From NCBI RefSeq assembly GCF_013822795.1, contig NZ_PNLB01000008.1:111435-175434 (forward strand): a stretch of DNA of 64,000 nucleotides, read 5' to 3'. How positions within the stretch are numbered: the first letter of the stretch is position 1; each line of letters begins with the position of its first letter. Of the stretch, positions 1 through 7,423 are shown piece by piece. The notes beneath the pieces are model-generated. The model saw only the letters and a program-made list of their open reading frames with translations, was not told the DNA's origin and made no database searches. The translations under genes were made by a program, and so were the position numbers. The stretch is from Phenylobacterium sp. Lineage in GTDB: Bacteria; Pseudomonadota; Alphaproteobacteria; Caulobacterales; Caulobacteraceae.

Positions 1-1104
1 TTCGGCCAGGTGCTGCCGGCCGGCCAGTACTTCGAGAATTTCATCGATCGGGCGATCAGCACCCGCAACTTCGCGGCCTTCGGCCAGGCGACCTTCAACG
101 TCACCGAAGACCTGCGGCTGATCGGCGGCCTGCGCTACACCAACGAAGAGCTTAAGGCGCGCTTCCTGCGCACCATTCCGGCCGGCGCGCGCGGCGCGGT
201 CCCCAGCCTCGGCGGCCCGGCGCTCGACGCGCCGCACCTGAACGCCAAGGACGACGACGTCTCCGGCAAGCTTGGCGTGCAGTACGACTTCAGCGACGAC
301 GTCATGGCCTATGCGACCTACTCGCGCGGCTACAAGGGCCAGGCGATCAACCTGCTGAACAACCTCAGCGCCGCGACGGTCAACTCGGGCAAGTACGTGC
401 TGGCCCCCGAAACGGTGAACAACTACGAGCTCGGCCTGCGGACCACGCCGTTCGACCGTCGGGTGGTCTTCAACATCACGCTGTTCCAGACCGAGATCGA
501 GAACTTCCAGGCCCAGACCTTCGACGCCAACACGACGACGTTCGCCCTGGCGAACGCCGGTGAGCTGCGCTCGCGCGGCGTCGAGCTGGAGACCCAGTAC
601 CGTCCGAACCAGGCGTTCCAGTTCTCCGGCAACCTCGCCTACACCGACACCCGCATCGAGGACTTCGCCCCGGCCTGCTATCCCGGCCAGACGGCGGCCC
701 TGGGCTGCGTCGGCGGACGCCAGGAAGTCACCGGCAGCGCCCTGACCAACGCCCCGATGTGGTCCTACACCCTGGGCGCCAACTACAACCGGCCGCTGGA
801 GTCCATCCCGTTCGACCTGACGGCGGACCTCTCCTACAGCTACCGCTCGTCGGTGTTCTTCACCTTCCGCGACCCGAACACCATCCAGCCGGGCTACGGC
901 CTGCTGAACCTGAATGTCGGCCTGCAGAGCCAGGACGGCCGTTATGGCGTCACCGTCTTCGCGCGCAACCTGCTGGACGAGCAGTTCTACTCCAGCATCG
1001 GCACCGGCTTCCTGGACACCAACGCCACCGGCGCCGGCTACACCCAGAGCCTGACCCAGGACGCGTTCCGCCGCGTGGGCATCGAAGCCCGCGTGCACTT
1101 CTAA
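1..1104 (+). CDS. TonB-dependent receptor, C-terminal part (5' end outside window)
   Basis: This is an outer-membrane beta-barrel receptor that takes up a large or scarce ligand using energy from TonB. The reading frame is open from base 1, so the signal peptide, plug domain and early barrel lie upstream. The visible 367 residues have typical barrel sequence: alternating aromatic strands such as YATYSRGYKGQ and YELGLRTTPF, the late NLNVGLQSQDGRYGVTVFAR region and a C-terminal RVHF ending in Phe, the outer-membrane sorting signal. It is convergent with a secreted sulfatase and separated from it by a two-way terminator. Neighbouring sulfatase and TetR genes suggest a sulfated substrate, but that is inference; the ligand cannot be read from this fragment. 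Confidence 0.93.
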   Translation, partial: FGQVLPAGQYFENFIDRAISTRNFAAFGQATFNVTEDLRLIGGLRYTNEELKARFLRTIPAGARGAVPSLGGPALDAPHLNAKDDDVSGKLGVQYDFSDDVMAYATYSRGYKGQAINLLNNLSAATVNSGKYVLAPETVNNYELGLRTTPFDRRVVFNITLFQTEIENFQAQTFDANTTTFALANAGELRSRGVELETQYRPNQAFQFSGNLAYTDTRIEDFAPACYPGQTAALGCVGGRQEVTGSALTNAPMWSYTLGANYNRPLESIPFDLTADLSYSYRSSVFFTFRDPNTIQPGYGLLNLNVGLQSQDGRYGVTVFARNLLDEQFYSSIGTGFLDTNATGAGYTQSLTQDAFRRVGIEARVHF

Positions 1105-1156
1105 GGCCGGTCGCGGCCCGCTTCGGCGGGTCGCTCCCATTCACGAGGCCAAGGAG

Positions 1157-1186
1157 AAAGGGCGCCGCAATCGCGGCGCCCTTTTT
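1157..1186. terminator. Bidirectional rho-independent terminator
   Basis: A perfect 9-bp stem (1160-1168 with 1173-1181) has a 4-base loop, AATC. It is followed on the + strand by five T and preceded by AAAG, so it can end both the TonB receptor mRNA and the convergent sulfatase mRNA. Confidence 0.85.
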
Positions 1187-1192
1187 CGTACC

Positions 1193-2899
1193 CTAGTGCT
1201 CGAAGTAGCGAGCGAAGCGGCAGACCAGGTCGGTCGAGGGCCGTGGCCCGGAGCCGTACTTGCCCCATTCTTGGTCCCACAGCCGCTGCAGACGCGCGAG
1301 TTCCTGCGGATGGCGCGCGGCCAGGTCGACCGACTCCGCGAAGTCGACGTCGGTGTTGTAGAGCTCCCAGCGGTCCTGACCGCCGTCGCACGCTTGCAGG
1401 GCCACCGCCCGCCAGCCGCCATCGGTGATGGCGCGGTTGCCGCGAAGTTCTAAATACTGGGTCGTGCGCGCCGGCGGGGCCTTCGGATCGGCGAAGGTGG
1501 CGGCGAACGAGCGACCGGCGACCGGCAGCTGGCGCTCGCCGCCGACGGTCTCGGCGAACTGGGTCCCGGCGACCGCCAGCAGGGTCGGGGCGATGTCGAC
1601 GACGTCGGCGTACTGGCTGCGCACCGCCCCGCCGTCCTTGATCACCGCCGGCCAGGAGACGATCAGCGGCGTGCGCACGCCGCCCAGGTGCGGCCAGAGC
1701 TTGTAGCGGCGGAACGGCGTGACCCCGGCCATCGCCCACGGCCGCGGATACTCGGCCTGGGTCTTGACCGTGCCCAGTTCGTCCAGCCGCGCGCGCTGCT
1801 GCGCCGGGGTCAGGGTGTTGGGGCGATAGAGCCCGTCGAACGATCCCGTCTGGCCGGCCTCGGGAGCCGCGCCGTTATCGGACATCAGCACGACGATGGT
1901 GTTGCGGCTGAGGCCCGAGGTCTCGAGATAGGCCAACAGCCGGCCGATCTGCTCGTCGGCGTGCTGCATGAAGCCGGCATAGACCTCCATGTAGCGGGCG
2001 TAGACCGCCCGCTCGTCCTCACTGAGCTCGGCCCAGGGACGGTCGCCCTCGGCCGACGGGGGCAGCACGGTGTCGGCCGGAATGATCCCAATGGCCTTCA
2101 TGCGCTCGAACCGCTCGCGGCGGATCTCGTCCCAGCCCTTGTCGTAGACGCCCTTGTAGGCGTCGGCGTAGCGGGCCGGGACCTGCAGCGGCGCATGGGC
2201 GACGCCGAGCCCGAGGTTGAGGAAGAACGGTTGGGCCGGCGCCTTGCCTTGGTGCTCGCCGATCAGGGCGATCGACTTGTCCACCAGGTCGCTCGACAGG
2301 TGGTAGTCGGCCGGCAGGGTCGGGTGGATGTAGCCGTTGTTCTCGACGAGGTCGGGCTTGTACTGGTCCGTCCAGCCGCGCGCGAAGCCGTAGAAGTAGT
2401 CGAACCCGCGCTGCAGCGGCCAGGCGTCGCGCGCCGCGCCCTCGCCCAGTTGGTTCATCGGGATCAGGTGCCACTTGCCCACCAGCCAGTTGGCGTAGCC
2501 GGCGCCCTTCAGCGCCTGGGCCAGGTTCTGGGCGTTCTTCGGGATGTCGAAGGCGTCCTTCGGGAACGCAGTCGGCATGACCGCCGCCACGTCCGGGACG
2601 TCGGGCATGTTGACCGTGTGGCCGTTGCGGCCGGTGATCATCGCCGCCCGCGTGGTCGAACAGACCGCCTTGGTGTCGAAGCGGTTGTAACGCAGACCGC
2701 GCGCGGCCAGGGCGTCGATGTGCGGGGTGCGGATCTCGGCCCCGAAACAGCCCAGGTCGGAGAAGCCGACATCGTCCAGGACGATGGTGATGATGTTGGG
2801 CCGCGCGCCGGTCGCCGGCTTGCGCGTCGCCGCGACGGCGGCCCGCGCCAGGGCGGTCGAGGCCAGCAGGGAGGTGAGCAGGACGCGGCGATGGATCAT
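1193..2899 (-). CDS. Secreted type I sulfatase (arylsulfatase)
   Basis: This enzyme hydrolyses sulfate esters in the periplasm or outside the cell. The 568-residue product starts with a signal peptide (MIHRRVLLTSLLASTALA, cleavage near AVAA). Asp42-Asp43 (LDDVGFSDLG) would bind calcium. The sulfatase signature CSTTRAAMITGR begins at Cys80, the residue matured to formylglycine, with Arg84 behind it. A later VLMSDNGAAPEAG segment supplies the other metal ligands. The second signature residue is Thr where Pro or Ala is usual, so maturation relies on a formylglycine-generating enzyme encoded elsewhere. A TetR gene lies 70 bp upstream on the same strand, probably its regulator. Substrate unknown; a TonB receptor ends next to it. 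Confidence 0.93.
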   Translation of the reverse strand: MIHRRVLLTSLLASTALARAAVAATRKPATGARPNIITIVLDDVGFSDLGCFGAEIRTPHIDALAARGLRYNRFDTKAVCSTTRAAMITGRNGHTVNMPDVPDVAAVMPTAFPKDAFDIPKNAQNLAQALKGAGYANWLVGKWHLIPMNQLGEGAARDAWPLQRGFDYFYGFARGWTDQYKPDLVENNGYIHPTLPADYHLSSDLVDKSIALIGEHQGKAPAQPFFLNLGLGVAHAPLQVPARYADAYKGVYDKGWDEIRRERFERMKAIGIIPADTVLPPSAEGDRPWAELSEDERAVYARYMEVYAGFMQHADEQIGRLLAYLETSGLSRNTIVVLMSDNGAAPEAGQTGSFDGLYRPNTLTPAQQRARLDELGTVKTQAEYPRPWAMAGVTPFRRYKLWPHLGGVRTPLIVSWPAVIKDGGAVRSQYADVVDIAPTLLAVAGTQFAETVGGERQLPVAGRSFAATFADPKAPPARTTQYLELRGNRAITDGGWRAVALQACDGGQDRWELYNTDVDFAESVDLAARHPQELARLQRLWDQEWGKYGSGPRPSTDLVCRFARYFEH

Positions 2900-2969
2900 G
2901 GACGGACTCCGGGGTTCCGCTCCGGTTTCGACCCGCCCCGATATTATGTCAACTTTATAGTATCGTAAT

Positions 2970-3578
2970 TCAGCGCGGCGCCTGCGGAGGGGTCAGCAGA
3001 CTCTGGATCAAGGTCCGCAGCTCCTCGTCGGTGACCGGCCAGTTCAGCGTATGGGTGTTGCGCGCCACGCCGTTCAGGGCGTTGAGGATCACCGCGGCCG
3101 GCAGCGCCGGCGGCGGCGTCATCCGCTCCAGCGCCTGGCCCAACGCGCCGGTGTTGCGGCTACGGCGGCCCTTGGTGCCGGCGAACAGCGGCGCAGCGAT
3201 CTCGCGGTTCACCCGGGCCTCGGTCTGCAGCGCCACCGAGCAGGCGCCGAGGTGCGTGTGGCCGTAGAGTTCGATGAGCTTGTGGGCGAAGGCCTCAAGG
3301 TCCGCGGCCGGCGCGCCGGTGTCCTTGAATTCGGCCTCGCTCCAGACTTCGAGGAACGCCTCCATGACGCAGGCGGTCGGCGTATCCCAGCGGCGATAAA
3401 ACGTCGCCTTGGTGACGCCCGCCTCGGCGCAGACGCGCTCAAGCGTCATGCCGGAATAGCCGTGACGGGCCAGCACCGTGAGGGCGGCCGCCTTGATACG
3501 CTCCTGCAGGCCGCTGTCGCGCGGGCGCCCGCGTCCCCGGCGCGCCGGCTCTGCCGTCTTGGCCTCGGTCGAACTCAT
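2970..3578 (-). CDS. TetR family transcriptional regulator
   Basis: This 202-residue DNA-binding repressor has an N-terminal helix-turn-helix (LERVCAEAGVTKATFYRRW, about residues 45-65) after a basic RRGRGRPRDSG leader, and a ligand-binding C-terminal half. I chose ATG at 3578 over more upstream starts because GGGGAG sits about 10 bases before it. The gene is co-directional with the sulfatase 70 bp downstream and divergent from the SMR exporter, so either may be its target. The region between this gene and the sulfatase carries a TTGACA-like -35 on the minus strand (near 2945-2953) but no convincing -10. The inducer cannot be predicted. Confidence 0.9.
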   Translation of the reverse strand: MSSTEAKTAEPARRGRGRPRDSGLQERIKAAALTVLARHGYSGMTLERVCAEAGVTKATFYRRWDTPTACVMEAFLEVWSEAEFKDTGAPAADLEAFAHKLIELYGHTHLGACSVALQTEARVNREIAAPLFAGTKGRRSRNTGALGQALERMTPPPALPAAVILNALNGVARNTHTLNWPVTDEELRTLIQSLLTPPQAPR

Positions 3579-3791
3579 GACCTTGGATGTCTCCCCGCGC
3601 CGAATCCGCGGCCGGCGGCCCCGCGCCAGCACACCAGTCTAGAGGCCCGCGCCTCGCTCGCCCGTCAAGCCCTGCGACCGACAAGCCCTTGGCCGCGCCG
3701 GGTATTTTCTGTACGAGCAGTCGGGCGTTGCGGCCTCTTACGGGTTTCCGGCCGCCGCCTCTCCCCCGAGCCCGCATGCAGGAGACATCCC

Positions 3792-4106
3792 ATGGCGTGG
3801 CTCGTCCTCGGCGTCGCCGTCGTGACCGAAATCATCTGGGCGCTGAGCCTCAAATGGGCTGGGGTGCAGGCCACCTGGCAGGCCGCCAGCGTGCCGATCG
3901 CGCTCAGCTTCGTGAATATGGGCCTGCTGGCCTGGGCCATGCGCGGCTTGCCGGCCGGCACCGCCTATGCGGTCTGGACCGGCCTGGGCGCCGTCGGCGT
4001 CGGGATCTGCGGGGCGCTGCTGTTTGGCGAGAAGCTGTCGGGCGTGCAGATCGCCTTCATGGGCCTGATCGTGGTCGGCGTGGTCGGGACCAAGCTCGCC
4101 GCCTGA
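3792..4106 (+). CDS. sugE: Small multidrug resistance family exporter, SugE/Gdx type
   Basis: This 104-residue inner-membrane protein has four transmembrane helices and would work as an antiparallel dimer exchanging protons for small cations. It has the essential Glu13 (VVTEIIWALSLKWAG) and the motif LLAWAMRGLPAGTAYAVWTG, which groups it with SugE/Gdx guanidinium exporters rather than EmrE-type drug pumps. That assignment is from remembered family sequences. The ATG follows an AGGAGA Shine-Dalgarno. A TetR gene starts 19 bp downstream on the same strand and probably shares the transcript. The leader contains one hairpin with an ACGA loop (3709-3720), discussed in the findings. Confidence 0.9.
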   Translation: MAWLVLGVAVVTEIIWALSLKWAGVQATWQAASVPIALSFVNMGLLAWAMRGLPAGTAYAVWTGLGAVGVGICGALLFGEKLSGVQIAFMGLIVVGVVGTKLAA

Positions 4107-4125
4107 TCCGGCTGCATTGACACTT

Positions 4126-4737
4126 ATGGCGCGCAGGCCGCATCCCTTGGCGATGGCCAAGACGGATAAAGCGCCGCGCCGCTGGTCGGACGCCACCCAC
4201 GCCAGCCTGATCGCGGCGGGGCTGGAGGCGTTCGGCGAACAGGGCTTCGACGCGCTGAGCGAGGACGCCATCGCACGGCGGGCGGACCTGACGCGCGGGG
4301 CGATCCAGTACCAGTTCGGCGGCAAGCGCGGCCTGTTCGCGGCGGTCTTCCAGCATGTCCTGACCCAGACCGCGCGCGATCTTTACGACCAGACGATGGA
4401 GCGCGCCCACTCGGTCGCCGAGCTCGGCGAAGGCGTCGGGGTGTTCATGGATCTGGCGCTGGATCCGCAGCGCCGCCGGCTGCTGTTCGTCGAGGCGCCG
4501 GTCGTGCTCGGCTGGGACGACTGGCGGGCGGGCCTGCGCGGCGCGTTCGAGCCGCTGCTACATCACGCCCTCGGCCACTGGGTGTCCGAGGGGCTGCTGC
4601 GCGAGGACGAAATCGCCGGCTACGCCGAGGTGCTGCTGGGCGCCGGCGTTCAGGCGGCCCTGGCCCAGAGCGCGGGCGACCCTGTCCCGCGCGCGGCCCT
4701 GGAGGCGATGATCGCCCGGCTCGCCGCCCGCCCCTGA
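4126..4737 (+). CDS. TetR family transcriptional regulator
   Basis: This 203-residue TetR protein has its helix-turn-helix at about residues 45-65 (SEDAIARRADLTRGAIQYQF) and the following GGKRGLFAAVF typical of the family. Starts at ATG 4126 and ATG 4153 are both possible; neither has a strong Shine-Dalgarno. Residues from TDKAPRRWSD onward are certainly coding. It lies 19 bp after the SMR exporter and ends 17 bp before a long palindrome at 4754-4794, which is a plausible operator for it. It may control the exporter or the downstream membrane protein/phosphatase pair. Confidence 0.88.
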   Translation: MARRPHPLAMAKTDKAPRRWSDATHASLIAAGLEAFGEQGFDALSEDAIARRADLTRGAIQYQFGGKRGLFAAVFQHVLTQTARDLYDQTMERAHSVAELGEGVGVFMDLALDPQRRRLLFVEAPVVLGWDDWRAGLRGAFEPLLHHALGHWVSEGLLREDEIAGYAEVLLGAGVQAALAQSAGDPVPRAALEAMIARLAARP

Positions 4738-4753
4738 GGCGCCTTGGTTGCGC

Positions 4754-4794
4754 CCTCCCATTATTTCATGCACGTTGCACGAAATAATGGGAGG
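4754..4794. promoter_or_regulatory. 41-bp near-perfect hairpin containing the Shine-Dalgarno of the next gene
   Basis: Arms 4754-4767 and 4781-4794 are perfect 14-bp inverted repeats (CCTCCCATTATTTC against its complement). Inside them TGCA pairs with TGCA around CGT. The right arm ends in GGGAGG, the ribosome binding site of the gene starting at 4805. As DNA it resembles a TetR operator; as RNA it would hide the ribosome site. There is no T-run, so it is not a simple terminator. Confidence 0.8.
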
Positions 4795-4804
4795 AAGCCG
4801 CGCT

Positions 4805-5191
4805 ATGTCTCGCTTCGCCGTCATCTCGGCCGCCGTGCTCGGCGTGCTGTTCCCACTGCTGGAGACGCTGCGGCGCGGCCTGGGCGCCTGGCTGACCACG
4901 CCGGTCACCCTGCTGGAGGACTATGTCGCCGGCGCGCTGCTCCTGTGGGCCGCGGTGTTCCTCGCCCAACGCCGGCCCAGCGGCTGGGTGGTGATGCTGG
5001 CGGCGGCCGCCTACACCACCGGCATGATGTCCTCGAGCTTCTGGAAGCAGTTGGAAGCGCAGCTGACCGGCGAGACCTGGGAGGACAACCAGGGCGTCGT
5101 CATCGCCTTCAAGCTGCTGTTGTGGGGCCTGCCGCTGATCCTGACGATCATCTCAGCCAAAGCGGTCCTGCGCGAACGGGCGACCTCATGA
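4805..5191 (+). CDS. Small integral membrane protein, function unknown
   Basis: I do not recognise a named family. The 128-residue product has about four hydrophobic segments: near residues 4-20 (AVISAAVLGVLFPLLE), 37-55 (EDYVAGALLLWAAVFLA), 62-78 and 105-121 (FKLLLWGLPLILTIISA). It is therefore predicted to sit in the inner membrane. ATG 4805 is preceded by GGAGG at 4790-4794, itself in the right arm of a strong hairpin. The last codons overlap the start of the histidine phosphatase (ATGA, 4 bp), so the two are translationally coupled and probably work together. Confidence 0.8.
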   Translation: MSRFAVISAAVLGVLFPLLETLRRGLGAWLTTPVTLLEDYVAGALLLWAAVFLAQRRPSGWVVMLAAAAYTTGMMSSSFWKQLEAQLTGETWEDNQGVVIAFKLLLWGLPLILTIISAKAVLRERATS

Positions 5192-5826
5192 GCAAGGACA
5201 TCTATCTCGTCGCCCACGGGCAGGCGCAGCACCATGTCCAGGGGCTGGTCGGCGGCTGGTATGACAGCGAGCTCACCGACCTCGGCCATCGTCAGGCGCA
5301 GGCGATCGCCGCCCATCTTGCCGAGCGCTTGGCCGGCGCACCCGCAGTGGAGGTCTACGCCTCGGACCTGCGCCGCACCGCCCAGACCGCCGCGCCGATC
5401 GCCCGCGCGCTGGGCGTCGAAGCCGTCCACTGGAGCGACCTGCGCGAGCGCAGCTACGGCGAGGCCGGCGGCAAGCCCGACGCCTGGCTGGAGGAACGCA
5501 TGGTGCTGACGCCCAAGGAGGGAGACCGCCTCGACCACCGCGACGGCCTGGTTGAGGCCGAGACTAAGCGCGAGTTCGCCACCCGCATCTACCGCGCCAT
5601 GGACGCCATCACGGCCAGCCCCTGTCAGGTGCAGGTGGTGGTCACGCACGGCTATGCGGTGACCTTCGCCATCGCCGCCTGGATCCGGATGCCGCTGGAG
5701 TCGGTCGGCTGGGTGAATTTCCGGTCGAGCTCGGGGGCGATCAGCCACCTGCGCGAGGACGACCACTGGTTCAACCGCTACCTGATGAGCCTCAGCGAGA
5801 CGGGCCACCTGGCCGGGGTCGACTAG
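5188..5826 (+). CDS. Histidine phosphatase superfamily protein with altered RHG motif
   Basis: This 212-residue protein has the phosphoglycerate-mutase fold: an N-terminal catalytic loop, the YASDLRRTAQTAAPIA segment that holds a second phosphate-binding Arg, the RERSYGEAGG acid region and the second catalytic His in VVTHGYAVTF. The usual LVRHGET is replaced by LVAHGQA: the nucleophile His10 and Gly11 are present but the preceding Arg is Ala9. Loss of that phosphate-binding Arg could lower activity or change substrate. It overlaps the upstream membrane protein by ATGA. Its stop codon shares CTAG with the convergent TetR gene. Physiological substrate unknown. Confidence 0.88.
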   Translation: MSKDIYLVAHGQAQHHVQGLVGGWYDSELTDLGHRQAQAIAAHLAERLAGAPAVEVYASDLRRTAQTAAPIARALGVEAVHWSDLRERSYGEAGGKPDAWLEERMVLTPKEGDRLDHRDGLVEAETKREFATRIYRAMDAITASPCQVQVVVTHGYAVTFAIAAWIRMPLESVGWVNFRSSSGAISHLREDDHWFNRYLMSLSETGHLAGVD

Positions 5827-6413
5827 GTTTTGTCGGCTTCGCGCGGCGGCTCGTAGGCGAGCGCCGCCTCACGCGCGATGGCCAGGATTTCGTCTCCGCG
5901 CGCGCCGGGTCCGAACACCCGCGCCAGCAGCAGTCCGCCGAGCATCGTGCTCCAGGCCGCGACGGCCGCGTCAGTCTTGCCGTCCGGCTCGCCCATGGTC
6001 TTGGCGGTCCGTTCGAAGACGCCCTGCAACCGGTCGGCCATCAGCGCCCGCACCTGCGGATCGTCGGCGCGCGCGACGTCGGCGGCCAGCGAGGCGATGG
6101 GGCAGCCCTGGCCGATGCCGTCGCGGTGCGAGCGGCTGAGATAGCGGGTGACCATGGCCCGGAAGCCGCCGCCGGCCCGTTGATTGGCGGCCCGCTGCAC
6201 GGCGAAGGTTTCGTCCAGCGCCCGGCCGAGCGCCGCCACCGCCAGCGCCGAGCGCGAGCGGAAGTGACCGTAGAAGCCGCCGCGGGTCAGGCTGGCCTGC
6301 TTCATCAGGGTGTCGATGCTGAGGTTTTCCAGGCCGCCGGCCCGAATCCGCTCGGCCGCCGCCTCCAGGATGCGCTCGCGGCTCTCGGCCTTCTCGGCTT
6401 GCGAATGTCCCAT
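5823..6413 (-). CDS. TetR family transcriptional regulator
   Basis: This 196-residue regulator has a clear helix-turn-helix (SIDTLMKQASLTRGGFYGHF, about residues 32-51) followed by RSRSALAVAALGRAL. The C-terminal half has a conserved Cys in GIGQGCPIASLAADV, a pattern seen in TetR proteins of the AcrR/NemR type that can sense electrophiles; sensing here is inference. It is divergent from a thioesterase/TonB-receptor pair, and the 152-bp gap holds tandem repeats 21 bp apart that could be its operator. It converges on the histidine phosphatase gene with a shared CTAG. Confidence 0.91.
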   Translation of the reverse strand: MGHSQAEKAESRERILEAAAERIRAGGLENLSIDTLMKQASLTRGGFYGHFRSRSALAVAALGRALDETFAVQRAANQRAGGGFRAMVTRYLSRSHRDGIGQGCPIASLAADVARADDPQVRALMADRLQGVFERTAKTMGEPDGKTDAAVAAWSTMLGGLLLARVFGPGARGDEILAIAREAALAYEPPREADKT

Positions 6414-6506
6414 TGGCTCCGGACCTCACGGTTGACCGTCGTCAGAGCTAGCATGTTCCGGTCACACGCAACAGATGCGCATGAGTTTCCTTGATAATCT
6501 GAATGA

Positions 6507-6545
6507 TTGACTTCATGCAGATGAATGTTGACCATCATGCAGATT
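6507..6545. promoter_or_regulatory. Tandem direct repeat in divergent promoter region, candidate operator
   Basis: TTGAC followed by CATGCAGAT occurs twice, at 6507-6522 and 6528-6544, offset by 21 bp (two helical turns). A related TTGAT lies at 6491. The repeats sit between a TetR gene and the thioesterase start in an AT-rich patch unlike the surrounding GC-rich DNA. Binding by the adjacent TetR protein is inferred. Confidence 0.55.
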
Positions 6546-6565
6546 GCCGATCTGGAAGATTTTCG

Positions 6566-7393
6566 ATGACCGCAGCCACTATTTTGGCCGAAGCCGCCGT
6601 CCACCCGTTCGATGAGGCGCTGACCCTCAGAACCCTCGCCGAGGGCGTCTACGAAGGGGTTCCCAGCCAGCTCTACTGGAACATGGCCGGGCCGTTCGGC
6701 GGGGTCACCGCCGCGACCTTGATGAAGGGCGTGCTCGAGCACCCGGCCCTGCGCGGCCGGCCGCTGGCCCAGACCGTCAACTTCTGCGCGGCCATCACCC
6801 CCGACCCGTTCGTGCTGAAGGTGGTCCTGGAGCGCGACGGCAAATCGACCCAGCACTGGAGCGTGCGGCTGGAGCAGGCCGGCCAGATGGCGGCCAACGC
6901 CACCCTCGTCACCGGCCCCGAGCGCGACACCTGGGGCGCCCAGCCCTCGCTGCCGCCGGCCGCCCGCGACGCCGCCGACGTGCCGGTGTTCACCACCGCG
7001 GCGCTGACCGCCTGGTTCTCGCAGTACGAAATGCGTTTCGATCATGGGGCGCCGAGCCTCGATCAGAGCTCGGAGACCGGGCTCACCCGCGCCTGGCTGC
7101 GCGACCGCCAGGCCCGGCCGCTCGACTATCTGGCGCTGGCCTCGATGGCCGACGCCTTCGCGCCGCGGGTGTTTCTGATGCGCGGCGTGCGCGCGCCGGC
7201 CGCGACGGTGAGCCTGTCGACCTACTTCCTGGCCGCGCCGGACGAGTTGGCCGCGCAGGACGTGCGCCCGATCCTGGGGCAGGCGCAGCCGCGCGCGGCG
7301 CGGCACGGCTTCCACGACCAGACCGTCGAATTGTGGTCCGACGCCAAGTCGCTGCTTGCGGTCTCGCACCAGTTGGTGTGGTTCAAAGACTAG
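6566..7393 (+). CDS. TesB-like acyl-CoA thioesterase family protein
   Basis: This protein is predicted to hydrolyse acyl-CoA thioesters in the cytoplasm using a double hot-dog fold. The 275-residue product has the N-terminal pattern LYWNMAGPFGGVTAATLMKGV, where thioesterase II proteins place the first hot-dog helix, and the second half YFLAAPDEL followed by HGFHDQTVELW and SHQLVWF. I took ATG 6566 because GGAAG precedes it; the longer open frame starts inside the repeat region. A TonB receptor follows after 30 bp on the same strand. A divergent TetR gene probably controls both. A role in lipid or acyl-substrate use is inferred. Confidence 0.85.
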   Translation: MTAATILAEAAVHPFDEALTLRTLAEGVYEGVPSQLYWNMAGPFGGVTAATLMKGVLEHPALRGRPLAQTVNFCAAITPDPFVLKVVLERDGKSTQHWSVRLEQAGQMAANATLVTGPERDTWGAQPSLPPAARDAADVPVFTTAALTAWFSQYEMRFDHGAPSLDQSSETGLTRAWLRDRQARPLDYLALASMADAFAPRVFLMRGVRAPAATVSLSTYFLAAPDELAAQDVRPILGQAQPRAARHGFHDQTVELWSDAKSLLAVSHQLVWFKD

Positions 7394-7423
7394 AAGAACG
7401 AATAAGTACAAGACGGGGGAGTC

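Noticed and set aside
2900..2969. Possible TetR palindrome between the sulfatase and TetR genes
   Set aside because: The AT-rich stretch has no real dyad symmetry; only a TTGACA-like element is visible.
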